Notes under the pieces: model-generated
Database searches by the model: none
What the model was told of the DNA's origin: nothing
The model's input: only the letters and a program-made list of their open reading frames with translations
Translations under genes and position numbers: made by a program
DNA from: Hymenobacter caeli
GTDB lineage: Bacteria; Bacteroidota; Bacteroidia; Cytophagales; Hymenobacteraceae
DNA: 64,000 nucleotides
NCBI RefSeq assembly: GCF_013294115.1
Contig: NZ_JABSNP010000007.1
Location: 1-64,000, forward strand
Direction of reading: 5' to 3'
In this document: piece after piece, positions 22,789-30,758 of the stretch
How positions within the stretch are numbered: the stretch's first letter is position 1
How the letters are laid out: every line of letters starts with the position of its first letter

Positions 22789-24063
22789 ATGGTTAAAAAG
22801 CTTCTCTTCTGCGCCGGGACTGCCCTGCTGGCTCGCGCCGCCGTGGCCCAAACCGCCGCCGTGCCCCTCGATTCGTTGCGGGCCCGCGTGGAACGCACGC
22901 TCCAAGCCAAGCGCTACCCCGACGCTGCCGCGCTCCTGGGGCAGCAGGCGGTTGCGGAGCCTTACCGGTCGGCCAAAGCCGATGCCTATTACAACCAGGC
23001 CTGTGCCTTCGCGCTGGCCGGCCAGCCCGCCGCGGCCCTGCAAGCGCTGGCCGTTGCCCAAAAGCTGGGCTGGAACCGGGCCAGCCTGGCCCGCCAGGAC
23101 GACGACCTCGCCAGCCTGCGCGCCACCCCCGCGTTTGCCAAAACGGTGGGCCGCATGGACAAAATCGAAGCCCAGTTGTCCGACCCCAGAAATGCCCGGC
23201 TGGTGACCAGCGACATCACCTTGTTTTGGCGGGCCTACGACCTGGTGGCCAAAGACCCGGCGCACGCCGCGGCCATCTACCAGCGCGAATACTTCGACAA
23301 GGGCAGCCCCGGCTTGCAGGACTACTACCAGCTGAAGATTAAGTCGGTAAAGGCCTTCGTGGCCAACCAAACCGCCAAGCCCGAGTTTTACCGGGCCATC
23401 CGGCCCAATACGCTGCGCATCGCCACCATGACGCCGCAAATCCAGGCGGGCTTCGTGAAATTGAAAGAAATCTACCCCGAGGCCCGTTTTCCCAACGTGT
23501 ACTTCGTGGTGGGACGCTGGAATTCGGGCGGTACGGCTTCCGGCAACGGCATGCTCGTCGGGGCCGACCAGCAGTGCCGCACCCCCGATACGCCGCTGGC
23601 CGAGTTGGACCTGTGGGAGCGCAACAACTTTGCCGACCTCAGCGGCCTGCCGGGCCTGGTGGCCCACGAGCAGGTCCATTTCATCCAAAAAAGCAGCAGC
23701 GACCCCAGCTTGCTGCGCGGGGCCATCAACGAGGGCATGGCCGATTTCCTGGCTGAATTAACGACCGGGCACAACCCCAACGCCCGCCTGCAAGCCTACG
23801 CCGGGGCCCACGAAAAGGAAATCTGGGCCAGTTTCACCAAGGAAATGGCCGGCAGCAGCTGGAGCAACTGGATTGGCAATGCCACCCAGGAAACCGCCGA
23901 CAAGCCCGCCGACCTGGGCTACTTTGTGGGCTATAAAATCTGCCAGAGCTACTACCAGGAGGCGTCCGATAAGAAGCAAGCGGTGCATGACATACTGAAT
24001 ATCAGCGACTATCCCGCCTTTCTGGCTAAAAGCCGCTACGCCGAAAAGCTGGCCGTTCGCTAA
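22789..24063 (+). CDS. Predicted secreted Zn-protease-like protein (DUF2268-type)
   Basis: A 424-residue protein. ATG 22789 gives the signal peptide KLLFCAGTALLARAAVAQ. Residues ~25-125 are TPR-like (AKADAYYNQACAFALAGQPAAALQALAVAQKLGW). The C-terminal half carries GLVAHEQVHFIQ (HExxH at ~293-297) and INEGMADFLAEL, a gluzincin-like arrangement where the Glu of EGMADF would be the third ligand, as in the DUF2268 predicted Zn-dependent proteases. Substrate and partners are unknown. It follows the DUF5916 gene by 49 bases and may be co-transcribed. Confidence 0.75.
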   Translation: MVKKLLFCAGTALLARAAVAQTAAVPLDSLRARVERTLQAKRYPDAAALLGQQAVAEPYRSAKADAYYNQACAFALAGQPAAALQALAVAQKLGWNRASLARQDDDLASLRATPAFAKTVGRMDKIEAQLSDPRNARLVTSDITLFWRAYDLVAKDPAHAAAIYQREYFDKGSPGLQDYYQLKIKSVKAFVANQTAKPEFYRAIRPNTLRIATMTPQIQAGFVKLKEIYPEARFPNVYFVVGRWNSGGTASGNGMLVGADQQCRTPDTPLAELDLWERNNFADLSGLPGLVAHEQVHFIQKSSSDPSLLRGAINEGMADFLAELTTGHNPNARLQAYAGAHEKEIWASFTKEMAGSSWSNWIGNATQETADKPADLGYFVGYKICQSYYQEASDKKQAVHDILNISDYPAFLAKSRYAEKLAVR

Positions 24064-24087
24064 GCCCGCCAAGGCCCTGCCCGCTCA

Positions 24088-25563
24088 TCAATAGCCTGGC
24101 TGCCACATCCCATGAAAGCCCAGCGGGATGTGGTGCGGCAGCCGCAGGCGGGCCAGCAGGCGCAGGTCGGCCGCGTCGGCCACGATTAAATCGGTGGCGT
24201 CGTCGGGGGCCGAGTAGCGCAGGTAGGCCAGGTAGCCGTCGTCTTCGGCGGGTTCGGGGCGGCCGTTGGGGGCCCGGCGGGGCACCACCACGGGCTCGCT
24301 GCACAGGGTGTCGGGGGCGTAGGCGTGGCGCACTTCGCCGGTCTGCACGTCGAGCTTGAGCAGGTGGTCGAGCAGGGGCAGGGGGTGGCCCGAGGGGCGG
24401 CCGATGGTCCAGGCGTAGCGGTAGGGGCGGCCCGTGTGGGCGGGGTGGATTTCGGGCAGCTCGCCCTCGCAGTCCGACAGCGACTGCCGGGCCACGGTGC
24501 CGGCGGCCAGGTCGAGGCGGAAGCGCACGAAGCGCGCCTGGGGCTGGTCGTCGGGCAGGTGGCCGCTCAGGTAGGCCTTGATGGCGGCCGAATTGGGGTA
24601 GTTGCCGAGCAGCAGCGCGTCGGCCACCAGCGTGCCGTCGGCGTCCTGGAAGCCGTTCACAAAGTGAAACGCGAAGCCGAATTCGGTGTGCAGCCGGTGC
24701 ACGGTGCCGTCCGGGGCCACCACGATAATTTGCGTCGGCTGAGCGGTGTTCACCTTAATAGAAGCCGCCGGCGAGGTCAGCCCCGCGAAGGCCCGCAGCA
24801 CGTCGAAGGCCACCGGGGTCAGGAAGAAAATCTGGTGCCCGCTCTCCGTCAGCACGAAGTCGTGGGCGAAGGTGGCTTCGGGCATGGGCAGCGCGTGGGC
24901 CAGCCGGGCCTCCCCCGCGGGGCTCACCTCGTAGAGCACCAGCCGGTGCTGGGTGCCGGCCACGGTGCCGAAGTTGTGCAGCACCCCGGTGGTGGGGTGC
25001 ACCTTGGGGTGGGCCGAAAACGGCAGCTCGGGCGTGATGCGCCGGTCGAGCCACGAGAACGGGTTGCGCAGCACCCCGCCGTAGTCGAAGCGGCCGCGGG
25101 TGGCCAGCGTGGCGGGGTCGAGGGCGTGGGGCAAGCCCCCTTCCCACAGGGCCAGCAGCTGGCCGCCGTGCTGCACCAGGCTGGTGTTGGCGGTGTTCTT
25201 GAACTTGGTTTTGAGGAAGTTGGCGCGCAGGCCCCCGGGCAGGTTGGTGCCGAAGCTGCGGTAGAGCATCCGCCCGGCCTGCTCCTCGGCCACGAACTCG
25301 TCGGTGCGCACGTAGCGGTTGCGGTAGCGCACCGCCTGCCCGTCGAACACGAACCGCGCCACCATCCCGTCGCCATCAAACAAGTGGTCGTAGCGCACGC
25401 CGTGCTGCTCGAAGTGGCCGTTGCCGTTGCGCAGCAGCGTGCCCACCAGGTCGGGCGGCAGGGCCCCTTCCAGCAGCTCCAGGGCCACGTCGTCGTATTC
25501 GGGCGTGGTGCGGCGGTTGGCCTCCACGTAGTTGTGCAGGGTCGGGTAGTGGCGGACGGGCAT
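24088..25563 (-). CDS. Carotenoid oxygenase (RPE65/CCD family)
   Basis: A 491-residue non-haem iron carotenoid cleavage oxygenase, splitting a polyene double bond with O2. All four iron-binding histidines are in place: His185 (SAHPKVHP), His234 (FAHDFVLTE), His300 (FAFHFVNGF) and His484 (GFHGMWQPGY). The N-terminal GTLLRNGNGHFEQ and HLFDGDGMV segments are family hallmarks, and the seven-bladed propeller length is complete. There is no signal peptide. It fits a pigmented organism, but no carotenoid synthesis gene is nearby. ATG 25563 is chosen over an upstream frame with no similarity. Confidence 0.93.
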   Translation of the reverse strand: MPVRHYPTLHNYVEANRRTTPEYDDVALELLEGALPPDLVGTLLRNGNGHFEQHGVRYDHLFDGDGMVARFVFDGQAVRYRNRYVRTDEFVAEEQAGRMLYRSFGTNLPGGLRANFLKTKFKNTANTSLVQHGGQLLALWEGGLPHALDPATLATRGRFDYGGVLRNPFSWLDRRITPELPFSAHPKVHPTTGVLHNFGTVAGTQHRLVLYEVSPAGEARLAHALPMPEATFAHDFVLTESGHQIFFLTPVAFDVLRAFAGLTSPAASIKVNTAQPTQIIVVAPDGTVHRLHTEFGFAFHFVNGFQDADGTLVADALLLGNYPNSAAIKAYLSGHLPDDQPQARFVRFRLDLAAGTVARQSLSDCEGELPEIHPAHTGRPYRYAWTIGRPSGHPLPLLDHLLKLDVQTGEVRHAYAPDTLCSEPVVVPRRAPNGRPEPAEDDGYLAYLRYSAPDDATDLIVADAADLRLLARLRLPHHIPLGFHGMWQPGY

Positions 25564-25667
25564 AGAATTGACGGAGGAGGTTGCGGTAGTAACTCCTGAC
25601 GGGCGCAATTAGTGGCAATAAGCGGCGGCAATTGGTTGGTGAATTGCTTATGCAATGCGATTCGCCG

Positions 25668-25794
25668 CAGGGCAACCTCACCCCCGGCCCCTCTCCTGCG
25701 GAGAGGGGTGCCAGTACCTCAACGTCGGGGGCTGAACGAGCAAATTGAACGCACCCCTCTCCGCAGGAGAGGGGCCGGGGGTGAGGTTGCCCTG
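25668..25794. repeat. Perfect 44-bp palindromic repeat
   Basis: Arms 25668-25711 and 25751-25794 are exact reverse complements, separated by 39 bases. They contain CCTCACCCCCGGCCCCTCTC, a type of intergenic repeat common in this lineage. It lies between the meaB stop (25802) and the carotenoid oxygenase start (25563), both on the minus strand, and probably folds as a transcription-end hairpin. Confidence 0.85.
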
Positions 25795-25801
25795 CACCGC
25801 G

Positions 25802-26785
25802 CTACTCCGCCCCCAGCAGCCGTTCGGCTGCCGCCCAGGGCGTGAGCTGCCCGGCTGCTACGGCGGCCCGCACGTCCGCCAGGGCCCCCCGCACCCCCGC
25901 CCGGCCGTAGAACTGCGCCGCCAGGGCCTGCTGCACGGCGTCCTCGAACCACTGGAGCTGCTGCTCGGCCCGGCGCTGCGCGAAGTAGCCGCTGGCCCGG
26001 GCCGCGGCGGCGTAGGTTTCGACGGTGGCCCAGGTTTCGGGCAGGCCCGCGCCCGTGACGGCGGAGGTGAGCAGCACCGGCACCACCTGGCCCGAGGGCG
26101 CGGGCGGGAACAGGTGCAGCGCGTTCTGGTAATCGATGCGGGCGCGGCGGGCAGCCAGCTCGTTGGCCTGGTCGGCCTTGGTGATGCAGAGCGCGTCGGC
26201 CATTTCCATGATGCCGCGCTTGAGGCCTTGCAGCTCGTCGCCGGCCCCGGCCAGCAGCAGCAGCAGGAAGAAATCGACCAGGCCGTGCACGGCGGTTTCG
26301 GACTGCCCCACGCCCACGGTTTCGACGAAAATGACGTCGTGGCCCGCTGCCTCGCACAGCAGCAGCGCCTCGCGCGTGGCCCGCGTGACGCCCCCCAGGC
26401 TGCCCCCGGCGGGCGAGGGCCGCACGAACACCGCCGGGTGGGCCGACAGCCACGGCATCCGGGTTTTATCGCCCAGGATGCTGCCGCCGCCGCGCTGGCT
26501 GCTGGGGTCCACGGCCAGCACGGCCAGCTTTTTGCCCAGCGTTTCCACCACGTGGCGGCCCAGGGCCTCAATAAACGTGCTTTTGCCCACGCCCGGCACC
26601 CCCGTGATGCCGATGCGCAGGCTGCGCCCGGTGCGCGGCAGCACGGCTTGCAGCACCTCCTGGCCCAGGGCTCGGTCGGCGGGCAACGTGCTTTCGGCCA
26701 GCGTAATGGCTCGGCTCAGCACGCCGCGCTGCCCAGCCAGTAAGCCCTCAACAAAAGCAGCAGCGGAAAGGCGGGGGGCGGGCAA
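25802..26785 (-). CDS. meaB: MeaB, methylmalonyl-CoA mutase chaperone GTPase
   Basis: A 327-residue G3E-type GTPase (MeaB/ArgK). P-loop GITGVPGVGKSTFIEAL (~58-74), the downstream DPSSQRGGGSILGDKTRM, VETVGVGQSE (Walker B/switch) and TKAD (G4) are all seen. It protects and reloads the adenosylcobalamin cofactor of methylmalonyl-CoA mutase. The mutase subunits are encoded 13 kb away at 39.7-43.8 kb, so unlike many genomes meaB is not adjacent but sits in the same region. Confidence 0.95.
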   Translation of the reverse strand: MPAPRLSAAAFVEGLLAGQRGVLSRAITLAESTLPADRALGQEVLQAVLPRTGRSLRIGITGVPGVGKSTFIEALGRHVVETLGKKLAVLAVDPSSQRGGGSILGDKTRMPWLSAHPAVFVRPSPAGGSLGGVTRATREALLLCEAAGHDVIFVETVGVGQSETAVHGLVDFFLLLLLAGAGDELQGLKRGIMEMADALCITKADQANELAARRARIDYQNALHLFPPAPSGQVVPVLLTSAVTGAGLPETWATVETYAAAARASGYFAQRRAEQQLQWFEDAVQQALAAQFYGRAGVRGALADVRAAVAAGQLTPWAAAERLLGAE

Positions 26786-26902
26786 AGTAGGCGCGGGGCA
26801 GTGGTGGGGCCCCGTAAACTTACCTGTAGCGCAGCCTTCGCAGCCCGGTGGCCCAACGTCAAGCCCGTCAGTTAGCTCCCTGGCCCGGCCAATCGACTGG
26901 AG

Positions 26903-26996
26903 GTAGAGACGCGACCCTTCGCGTCTCCGCCGCTGCCCGACGACTACCGTAGTAATTGCCGTTCGGCAATGGAGACGCGAAGTGTCGCATCTCCAC
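26903..26996. repeat. Imperfect inverted repeat (GAGACGCGA type)
   Basis: 26903-26928 and 26971-26996 pair over 26 bp with three mismatches. A half copy (GTAGAGACGCGACAC) recurs near 30048. The repeat lies in the gap between DUF4197 and meaB. Confidence 0.65.
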
Positions 26997-27006
26997 GGTC
27001 GTTATT

Positions 27007-27768
27007 TTAGCCGCCAAATACCTTTTTCAGCAGGGCGGTGGTGCGGGCCACGGGGTTTTCGCGAATGTCGGCTTCCTGCTGGGCGATGAGCGTGAACAGG
27101 CCGTCGATGGCCTTGCCGGTGGCGTACTGGTTGAGGTCGGTTTGCACGGGCTTCACCAGCGGCAGCTGGTTGTAGCGCGTGGTGAGGCTGGTGTAGTACT
27201 TGGTAGCGTCCACTTTTTCAAGGCTTTGCTGCATGATGGGCTGGAAAGCCGTGGTGAGCTGCGTAGTGGTGGTGCGTTTGAGGTACTGCGTGGCCGCGTC
27301 CTTCGAGCCGGTGAGGATGCCCCACACGTCGCTGAACGACAAGCTCTTGATAGCATTCAGGAAAATGGGCTTGGCGCTCTTAGCCGCGTCCTCGGCCCCG
27401 CGGTTCAGCGACAGCTCAAACTTATCGACCTGGCTGCCCAAACCGATGCTGCGCAGCGTGGTGGCCACGCGCTGCGCATCGGGCGGAAACGGGATGTGAA
27501 TGAGGCTGTTCAGGTTGAAGCCGTCGGTTTTGGAAGCCTGGTCGGCTCCCTTGCTGATGCCCTGGATGAGGGCCTCCTTGAGGCCGCTGGCCGCCTCCGT
27601 GCTGCTCACGCCCGCCGGTACGCCGGTAGCAGTGCCGGCAGCCGGGGCGGTTTTGCCCAGCGTGGGCAGCTTGAGGCCCCCAATTTTGGGCAGCGAAAAC
27701 TGGGCCTGGGCCCCGAGCGAGGCCCCCGACAGGGCCAGCAGCAAGGCGAAGAAGGAAGGTTTATTCAT
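27007..27768 (-). CDS. DUF4197 domain protein, secreted
   Basis: A 253-residue protein with signal peptide FFALLLALSGASLGAQAQ. The remainder is the helical DUF4197 domain: GLKEALIQGISKGADQASKTDGF, IPFPPDAQRVATTLRSIGLG, LNRGAEDAAKSAKPIFLNAIKSLSFSD, ATQYLKRTTTTQL, then the C-terminal KAIDGLFTLIAQQEADIRENP-VARTTALLKKVFG. The family is widespread in Gram-negative bacteria and its function is unknown. It stands as a single gene between two palindromic elements. Confidence 0.92.
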   Translation of the reverse strand: MNKPSFFALLLALSGASLGAQAQFSLPKIGGLKLPTLGKTAPAAGTATGVPAGVSSTEAASGLKEALIQGISKGADQASKTDGFNLNSLIHIPFPPDAQRVATTLRSIGLGSQVDKFELSLNRGAEDAAKSAKPIFLNAIKSLSFSDVWGILTGSKDAATQYLKRTTTTQLTTAFQPIMQQSLEKVDATKYYTSLTTRYNQLPLVKPVQTDLNQYATGKAIDGLFTLIAQQEADIRENPVARTTALLKKVFGG

Positions 27769-27845
27769 AACAAAAATAGGCAGCTGAAAGCGTGAGGATG
27801 GTGATGCCTAAGAAAAAAGCGTGCCGTTGTATTGTACCGAAAGCC

Positions 27846-27906
27846 TATCCAAAAAAGGCCGTCATGCCGACGAGCGCAGCCGAGGCATGACGGCCTTTTT
27901 TGGATA
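27846..27906. terminator. Perfect 23-bp bidirectional terminator
   Basis: TATCCAAAAAAGGCCGTCATGCC (27846-27868) pairs exactly with 27884-27906, with T-runs on both strands. For the minus strand it lies beyond the stop of the beta-propeller gene and in front of DUF4197. Its core GTCATGCC...GGCATGAC resembles the REP family at 29.2, 30.7 and 60.2 kb. Confidence 0.75.
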
Positions 27907-27930
27907 GACTCTTAATAGCTAACAGCTAAC

Positions 27931-29058
27931 TCAAGGCACCACCACGAAGTTGGGCAACCCTAATTTACTGCGCCGCCCGCCCAGCTTGAGGCCATCATCG
28001 ACGTACTGGCACGCTTTGCCGACCGAATTAGGACTTTGGATGACGCCGAGGCTGGGGTTGTCTTCGCGGGCCACGTAGATTTTGCCGTCGGGGCCCCGTT
28101 GCAGGGCCCCGATTTTGCGGTTGGCCGAGCGGCCCACCAGCGTGGCGGCGCCTTTCTTGGACAGGTCGAACTGCCAGATCTGGGTTTCGCCGCCGCCCGT
28201 GCCGTTGCAGCTGCCGTAGAGCTTGCTGCCGTCGGGCGAAAACTCGACCCCGTAGGCCTCGGCGTAGGGCCCGTAGCTGCGGGCGTTGCTGACTTTGCCG
28301 GTGGCGCGGTCGAAGTCATACACCTCGAACTTGTTGTTTTCGCGCCACAGCGCCGCGGCCACGTGGCGGCCGTCGGGCGAGAATTTTAGGGCCCCGATGG
28401 CGTTGCGGCCGGGCCCCGAGTTCACGCTGCCCACGCTGCTGAGCACCGGCTTGTTGCCCTGCACGCCGTCGGCCGTGACGAGGTAGGCCACGAAGGCGCT
28501 GGAGTTCCAGCGGTGGGCCAGCACCCAGGTGTCGCGGCCGTTGGCGTGGCGCACGGCGGCCAGCTTCTCGGCCACGGGCTGCACCAGCAGCAGGTTGGTG
28601 CGCGGCAGGTCGCCGAGGCCGTCGGCGCGCGTCATGTCGAGCAGCGAGTAGCGCAAGCCGTCGCGCCCGCCCTGCGGGGCCACGGTGAAGACGTAGAACA
28701 AGTTGCCCGAGCCCGGGTCGGGCACGATGAGGGCCGACTGGGTGCTGCTGCCGGGGCCCGTGGCGCTGGTGCCGCCCAGCAGGTGCTGGCCGTTGGGCAT
28801 CACCTTGTGCTGGCGGTTCCACACGCTGATGCCGTTGGTATAAAACAACAGCTCGCCCTTGGCCGTGGTGGCCACCGCGCAGCCCTCGTAAGTGGCCATC
28901 TTGCCGTCGAGCAACGGCTTGGGGTCGCCGTCGGCGAAGCTCAGGCCGGCCTGCTGGCCGAAGTACCACAGGTCGGTGGGGCGCTGGGCGCGGGCCGTGC
29001 CGGCCAGTAGCAACAGCGGCAGCACGAGCAGGCGCAGGGAGAAAGCGGGAATCTTCAT
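27931..29058 (-). CDS. Secreted beta-propeller protein (PD40/SMP-30-like)
   Basis: A 375-residue protein with signal peptide LRLLVLPLLLLAGTARAQ. The body is a six- to seven-bladed propeller like those of gliding-motility-associated secreted proteins of Bacteroidota (RPTDLWYFGQQAGLSFADGDP near the start; LKFSPDGRHVAAALW, VEFSPDGSKLYGSC, LQRGPDGKIYVARED blades). It ends at LGLPNFVVVP, the point where larger homologues continue into PKD domains and a type B sorting domain, so this member is short. ATG 29058 is selected for the signal peptide. Confidence 0.8.
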   Translation of the reverse strand: MKIPAFSLRLLVLPLLLLAGTARAQRPTDLWYFGQQAGLSFADGDPKPLLDGKMATYEGCAVATTAKGELLFYTNGISVWNRQHKVMPNGQHLLGGTSATGPGSSTQSALIVPDPGSGNLFYVFTVAPQGGRDGLRYSLLDMTRADGLGDLPRTNLLLVQPVAEKLAAVRHANGRDTWVLAHRWNSSAFVAYLVTADGVQGNKPVLSSVGSVNSGPGRNAIGALKFSPDGRHVAAALWRENNKFEVYDFDRATGKVSNARSYGPYAEAYGVEFSPDGSKLYGSCNGTGGGETQIWQFDLSKKGAATLVGRSANRKIGALQRGPDGKIYVAREDNPSLGVIQSPNSVGKACQYVDDGLKLGGRRSKLGLPNFVVVP

Positions 29059-29165
29059 AGATGCAAAAAAGCAGTATATATGCCGGGTAAACGAAAACCG
29101 GGCCAACCGCGGGGCCCCTTTATTTAGTTTTGCACGGTGAAATGGTTTTGCACGGTGAAAGAATA

Positions 29166-29265
29166 GAACGTCATGCTGAGCGCAGCCGAAGCATCTCTAC
29201 CGCAGCAGTAATCAGCTTGATTAGTGAGCGGTAGAGATGCTTCGGCTGCGCTCAGCATGACGTTC
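29166..29265. repeat. REP-like palindrome, family A copy 1
   Basis: 38-bp perfect arms (29166-29203 and 29228-29265) read GAACGTCATGCTGAGCGCAG... with a 24-base loop. The same core occurs at 30643-30739 and 60201-60303. It lies in the 316-base gap between divergently transcribed genes, so it is not a simple terminator. Nothing else was seen in the gap 29059-29374. Confidence 0.88.
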
Positions 29266-29374
29266 AAGTAGATGGCAATAATTAACCCCCATTCCCACAA
29301 CGCCGGCCGGCCGCTGCTATTTTGCGAGGCCCTAGCCAGTCGGCCGCAGGGCCCCGTTTTCCGTTGGTACGCCC

Positions 29375-30040
29375 ATGCAGCTTCCCCCACTTTTTGATTT
29401 CCTCGCCCGCCTGGCCGCGCACAACGACCGCGCCTGGTTCCAGGAGCGCAAGGCCGAATACACCCGCCTACGGGCTGATTTTGAAGAAGATGTCGCCTTC
29501 TGGCGGCAGGAGCTGAACCGGCTCGACCCGGCCCTGGCGGGGCCCCTGGGCCGCACCAGCGTGTTCCGCATCTACCGCGACGTGCGCTTCTCAAAAAACA
29601 AAGACCCTTACAAAACGCACTTCTCGGCCTACTTCACTGCCAGCGCAGGCAAAGACATCGACGCGCCCGGCTACTACGTGCAGGTGGGCCCCGGCGGCCA
29701 GACCCTGGTGGCCGCCGGCCTCCACCAGCCCGACAAAACCCAGCTGGCCGCCATCCGCCAGGAAATCGACTACAACGCGGCCGGCCTGCAGGCCGTGCTG
29801 GGGGCCCCCGGCTTCCGCCGGCACTTCGCCGGCCTCAGCGGCGAGCAACTCAAAAAAGCCCCCGCCGGCTACGACCCCGCCCACCCCGAAATCGAGCTGC
29901 TGAAGTTTAAGAGCTTCACCGCCAGCCAGGAAATCCCCGATGCTGAGGCGCTGGCCCAAAAGGACTTCCGCGGCTACGTGCTGGCGCGGCTGGGGGCCCT
30001 GGTGCCGCTCTGCGGCTTTTTGCGCGACGCGGTAGGATAA
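29375..30040 (+). CDS. DUF2461 domain protein
   Basis: A 221-residue cytoplasmic protein of the DUF2461/TIGR02453 family: FLARLAAHNDRAWFQERKAEY at the N-terminus, TSVFRIYRDVRFSKNKDPYKTHFSAYF (the strongest family motif) at ~50-77, and GYYVQVGPGGQTLVAAGLHQP at ~90-110. The function is unknown, though the family is widespread in bacteria and fungi. There is no operon partner. Confidence 0.93.
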   Translation: MQLPPLFDFLARLAAHNDRAWFQERKAEYTRLRADFEEDVAFWRQELNRLDPALAGPLGRTSVFRIYRDVRFSKNKDPYKTHFSAYFTASAGKDIDAPGYYVQVGPGGQTLVAAGLHQPDKTQLAAIRQEIDYNAAGLQAVLGAPGFRRHFAGLSGEQLKKAPAGYDPAHPEIELLKFKSFTASQEIPDAEALAQKDFRGYVLARLGALVPLCGFLRDAVG

Positions 30041-30078
30041 AAACGACGTAGAGACGCGACACCTGGCCTTGGCAATGC

Positions 30079-30588
30079 CTACCAGCTCAGCGTTTCCTGC
30101 TCGTGGCCCTGGCGCAGCAGGGCGCTGGCTTTTTTGCCGTTGGCTTCCAGGTTCACGATGTTCATCTGGTCAGCAAACGAGTCGAGCAGCACCGCGTTGC
30201 GGATTTGCACGCCCGTGGCCTTGCCCGGCACGGCCACTTTACTGTACAGCCAGTACGAGTCCTTTTCGGGCTGCATGCCCAGGAATTGCAGCGGCAGCGG
30301 GGCCCCGGCGGGCGTGTGCAGCACCAGCGTGCGGCGCAGGTAGTCGGCCGTGAGGATGGCCCCCTGGGGCCCCGCCGTCAGCAAATCGACGCGGACCGGC
30401 CGGCCTTCCGACAAGCCCTTTTCAAAGTCGTCGGTGAACACCTTGGTGGCCAGCTCCAACTGCTGCCTGGCCGCGTTGTAGCGCAGCTCCGTGATGCTGG
30501 CGTGGTAGGCGTGGAGCGCCGGCCGGGCGGGCGCGGGGCCCCCCAGCAGCGCCAAAACCAAACCAAGCAACGGCGCGAAGGATAGCAT
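30079..30588 (-). CDS. DUF6702 family protein
   Basis: A 169-residue protein with an N-terminal signal peptide (LLGLVLALLGGPAPARPALHAYH). The start HAYHASITELRYNAARQQLELATKVFTDDFEKGL matches the DUF6702 family, Bacteroidota secreted proteins of unknown role. A beta-rich domain follows, with the conserved FLGMQPEKDSYWLYSKV. It ends convergently to the DUF2461 gene with 38 bases between. Confidence 0.85.
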   Translation of the reverse strand: MLSFAPLLGLVLALLGGPAPARPALHAYHASITELRYNAARQQLELATKVFTDDFEKGLSEGRPVRVDLLTAGPQGAILTADYLRRTLVLHTPAGAPLPLQFLGMQPEKDSYWLYSKVAVPGKATGVQIRNAVLLDSFADQMNIVNLEANGKKASALLRQGHEQETLSW

Positions 30589-30642
30589 GAGGAAGGAGGG
30601 TTTAACTAAAGGCCGTCGTGGTTAATGGTCGTGGTTAATGAG

Positions 30643-30739
30643 GAACGTCATGTTGAACGCAGTGAAGCATCTCTACCGCGCCAGTAATCAGCGTTTACTG
30701 CTGCGGTAGAGATGCTTCACTGCGTTCAGCATGACGTTC
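30643..30739. repeat. REP-like palindrome, family A copy 2
   Basis: 37-bp arms (30643-30679 and 30703-30739) with one mismatch, core GAACGTCATGTTGAACGCAG. It is a sequence variant of copies 1 and 3 (GCTGAGCGCAGCCGAAG becomes GTTGAACGCAGTGAAG). It sits between rseP and the DUF6702 gene, 19 bases after the rseP stop on the minus strand. Confidence 0.85.
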
Positions 30740-30758
30740 TACTTGAAGGGCACCCGTT

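Noticed and set aside
24325..25599. 424-codon open frame opposite the carotenoid oxygenase
   Set aside because: Same shadow effect; the minus-strand gene has all four iron ligands and a complete family match.
29166..29265. Family A palindrome as the terminal inverted repeats of an insertion sequence
   Set aside because: Only 24 bases lie between the arms and there is no transposase; it is at most a MITE or REP.
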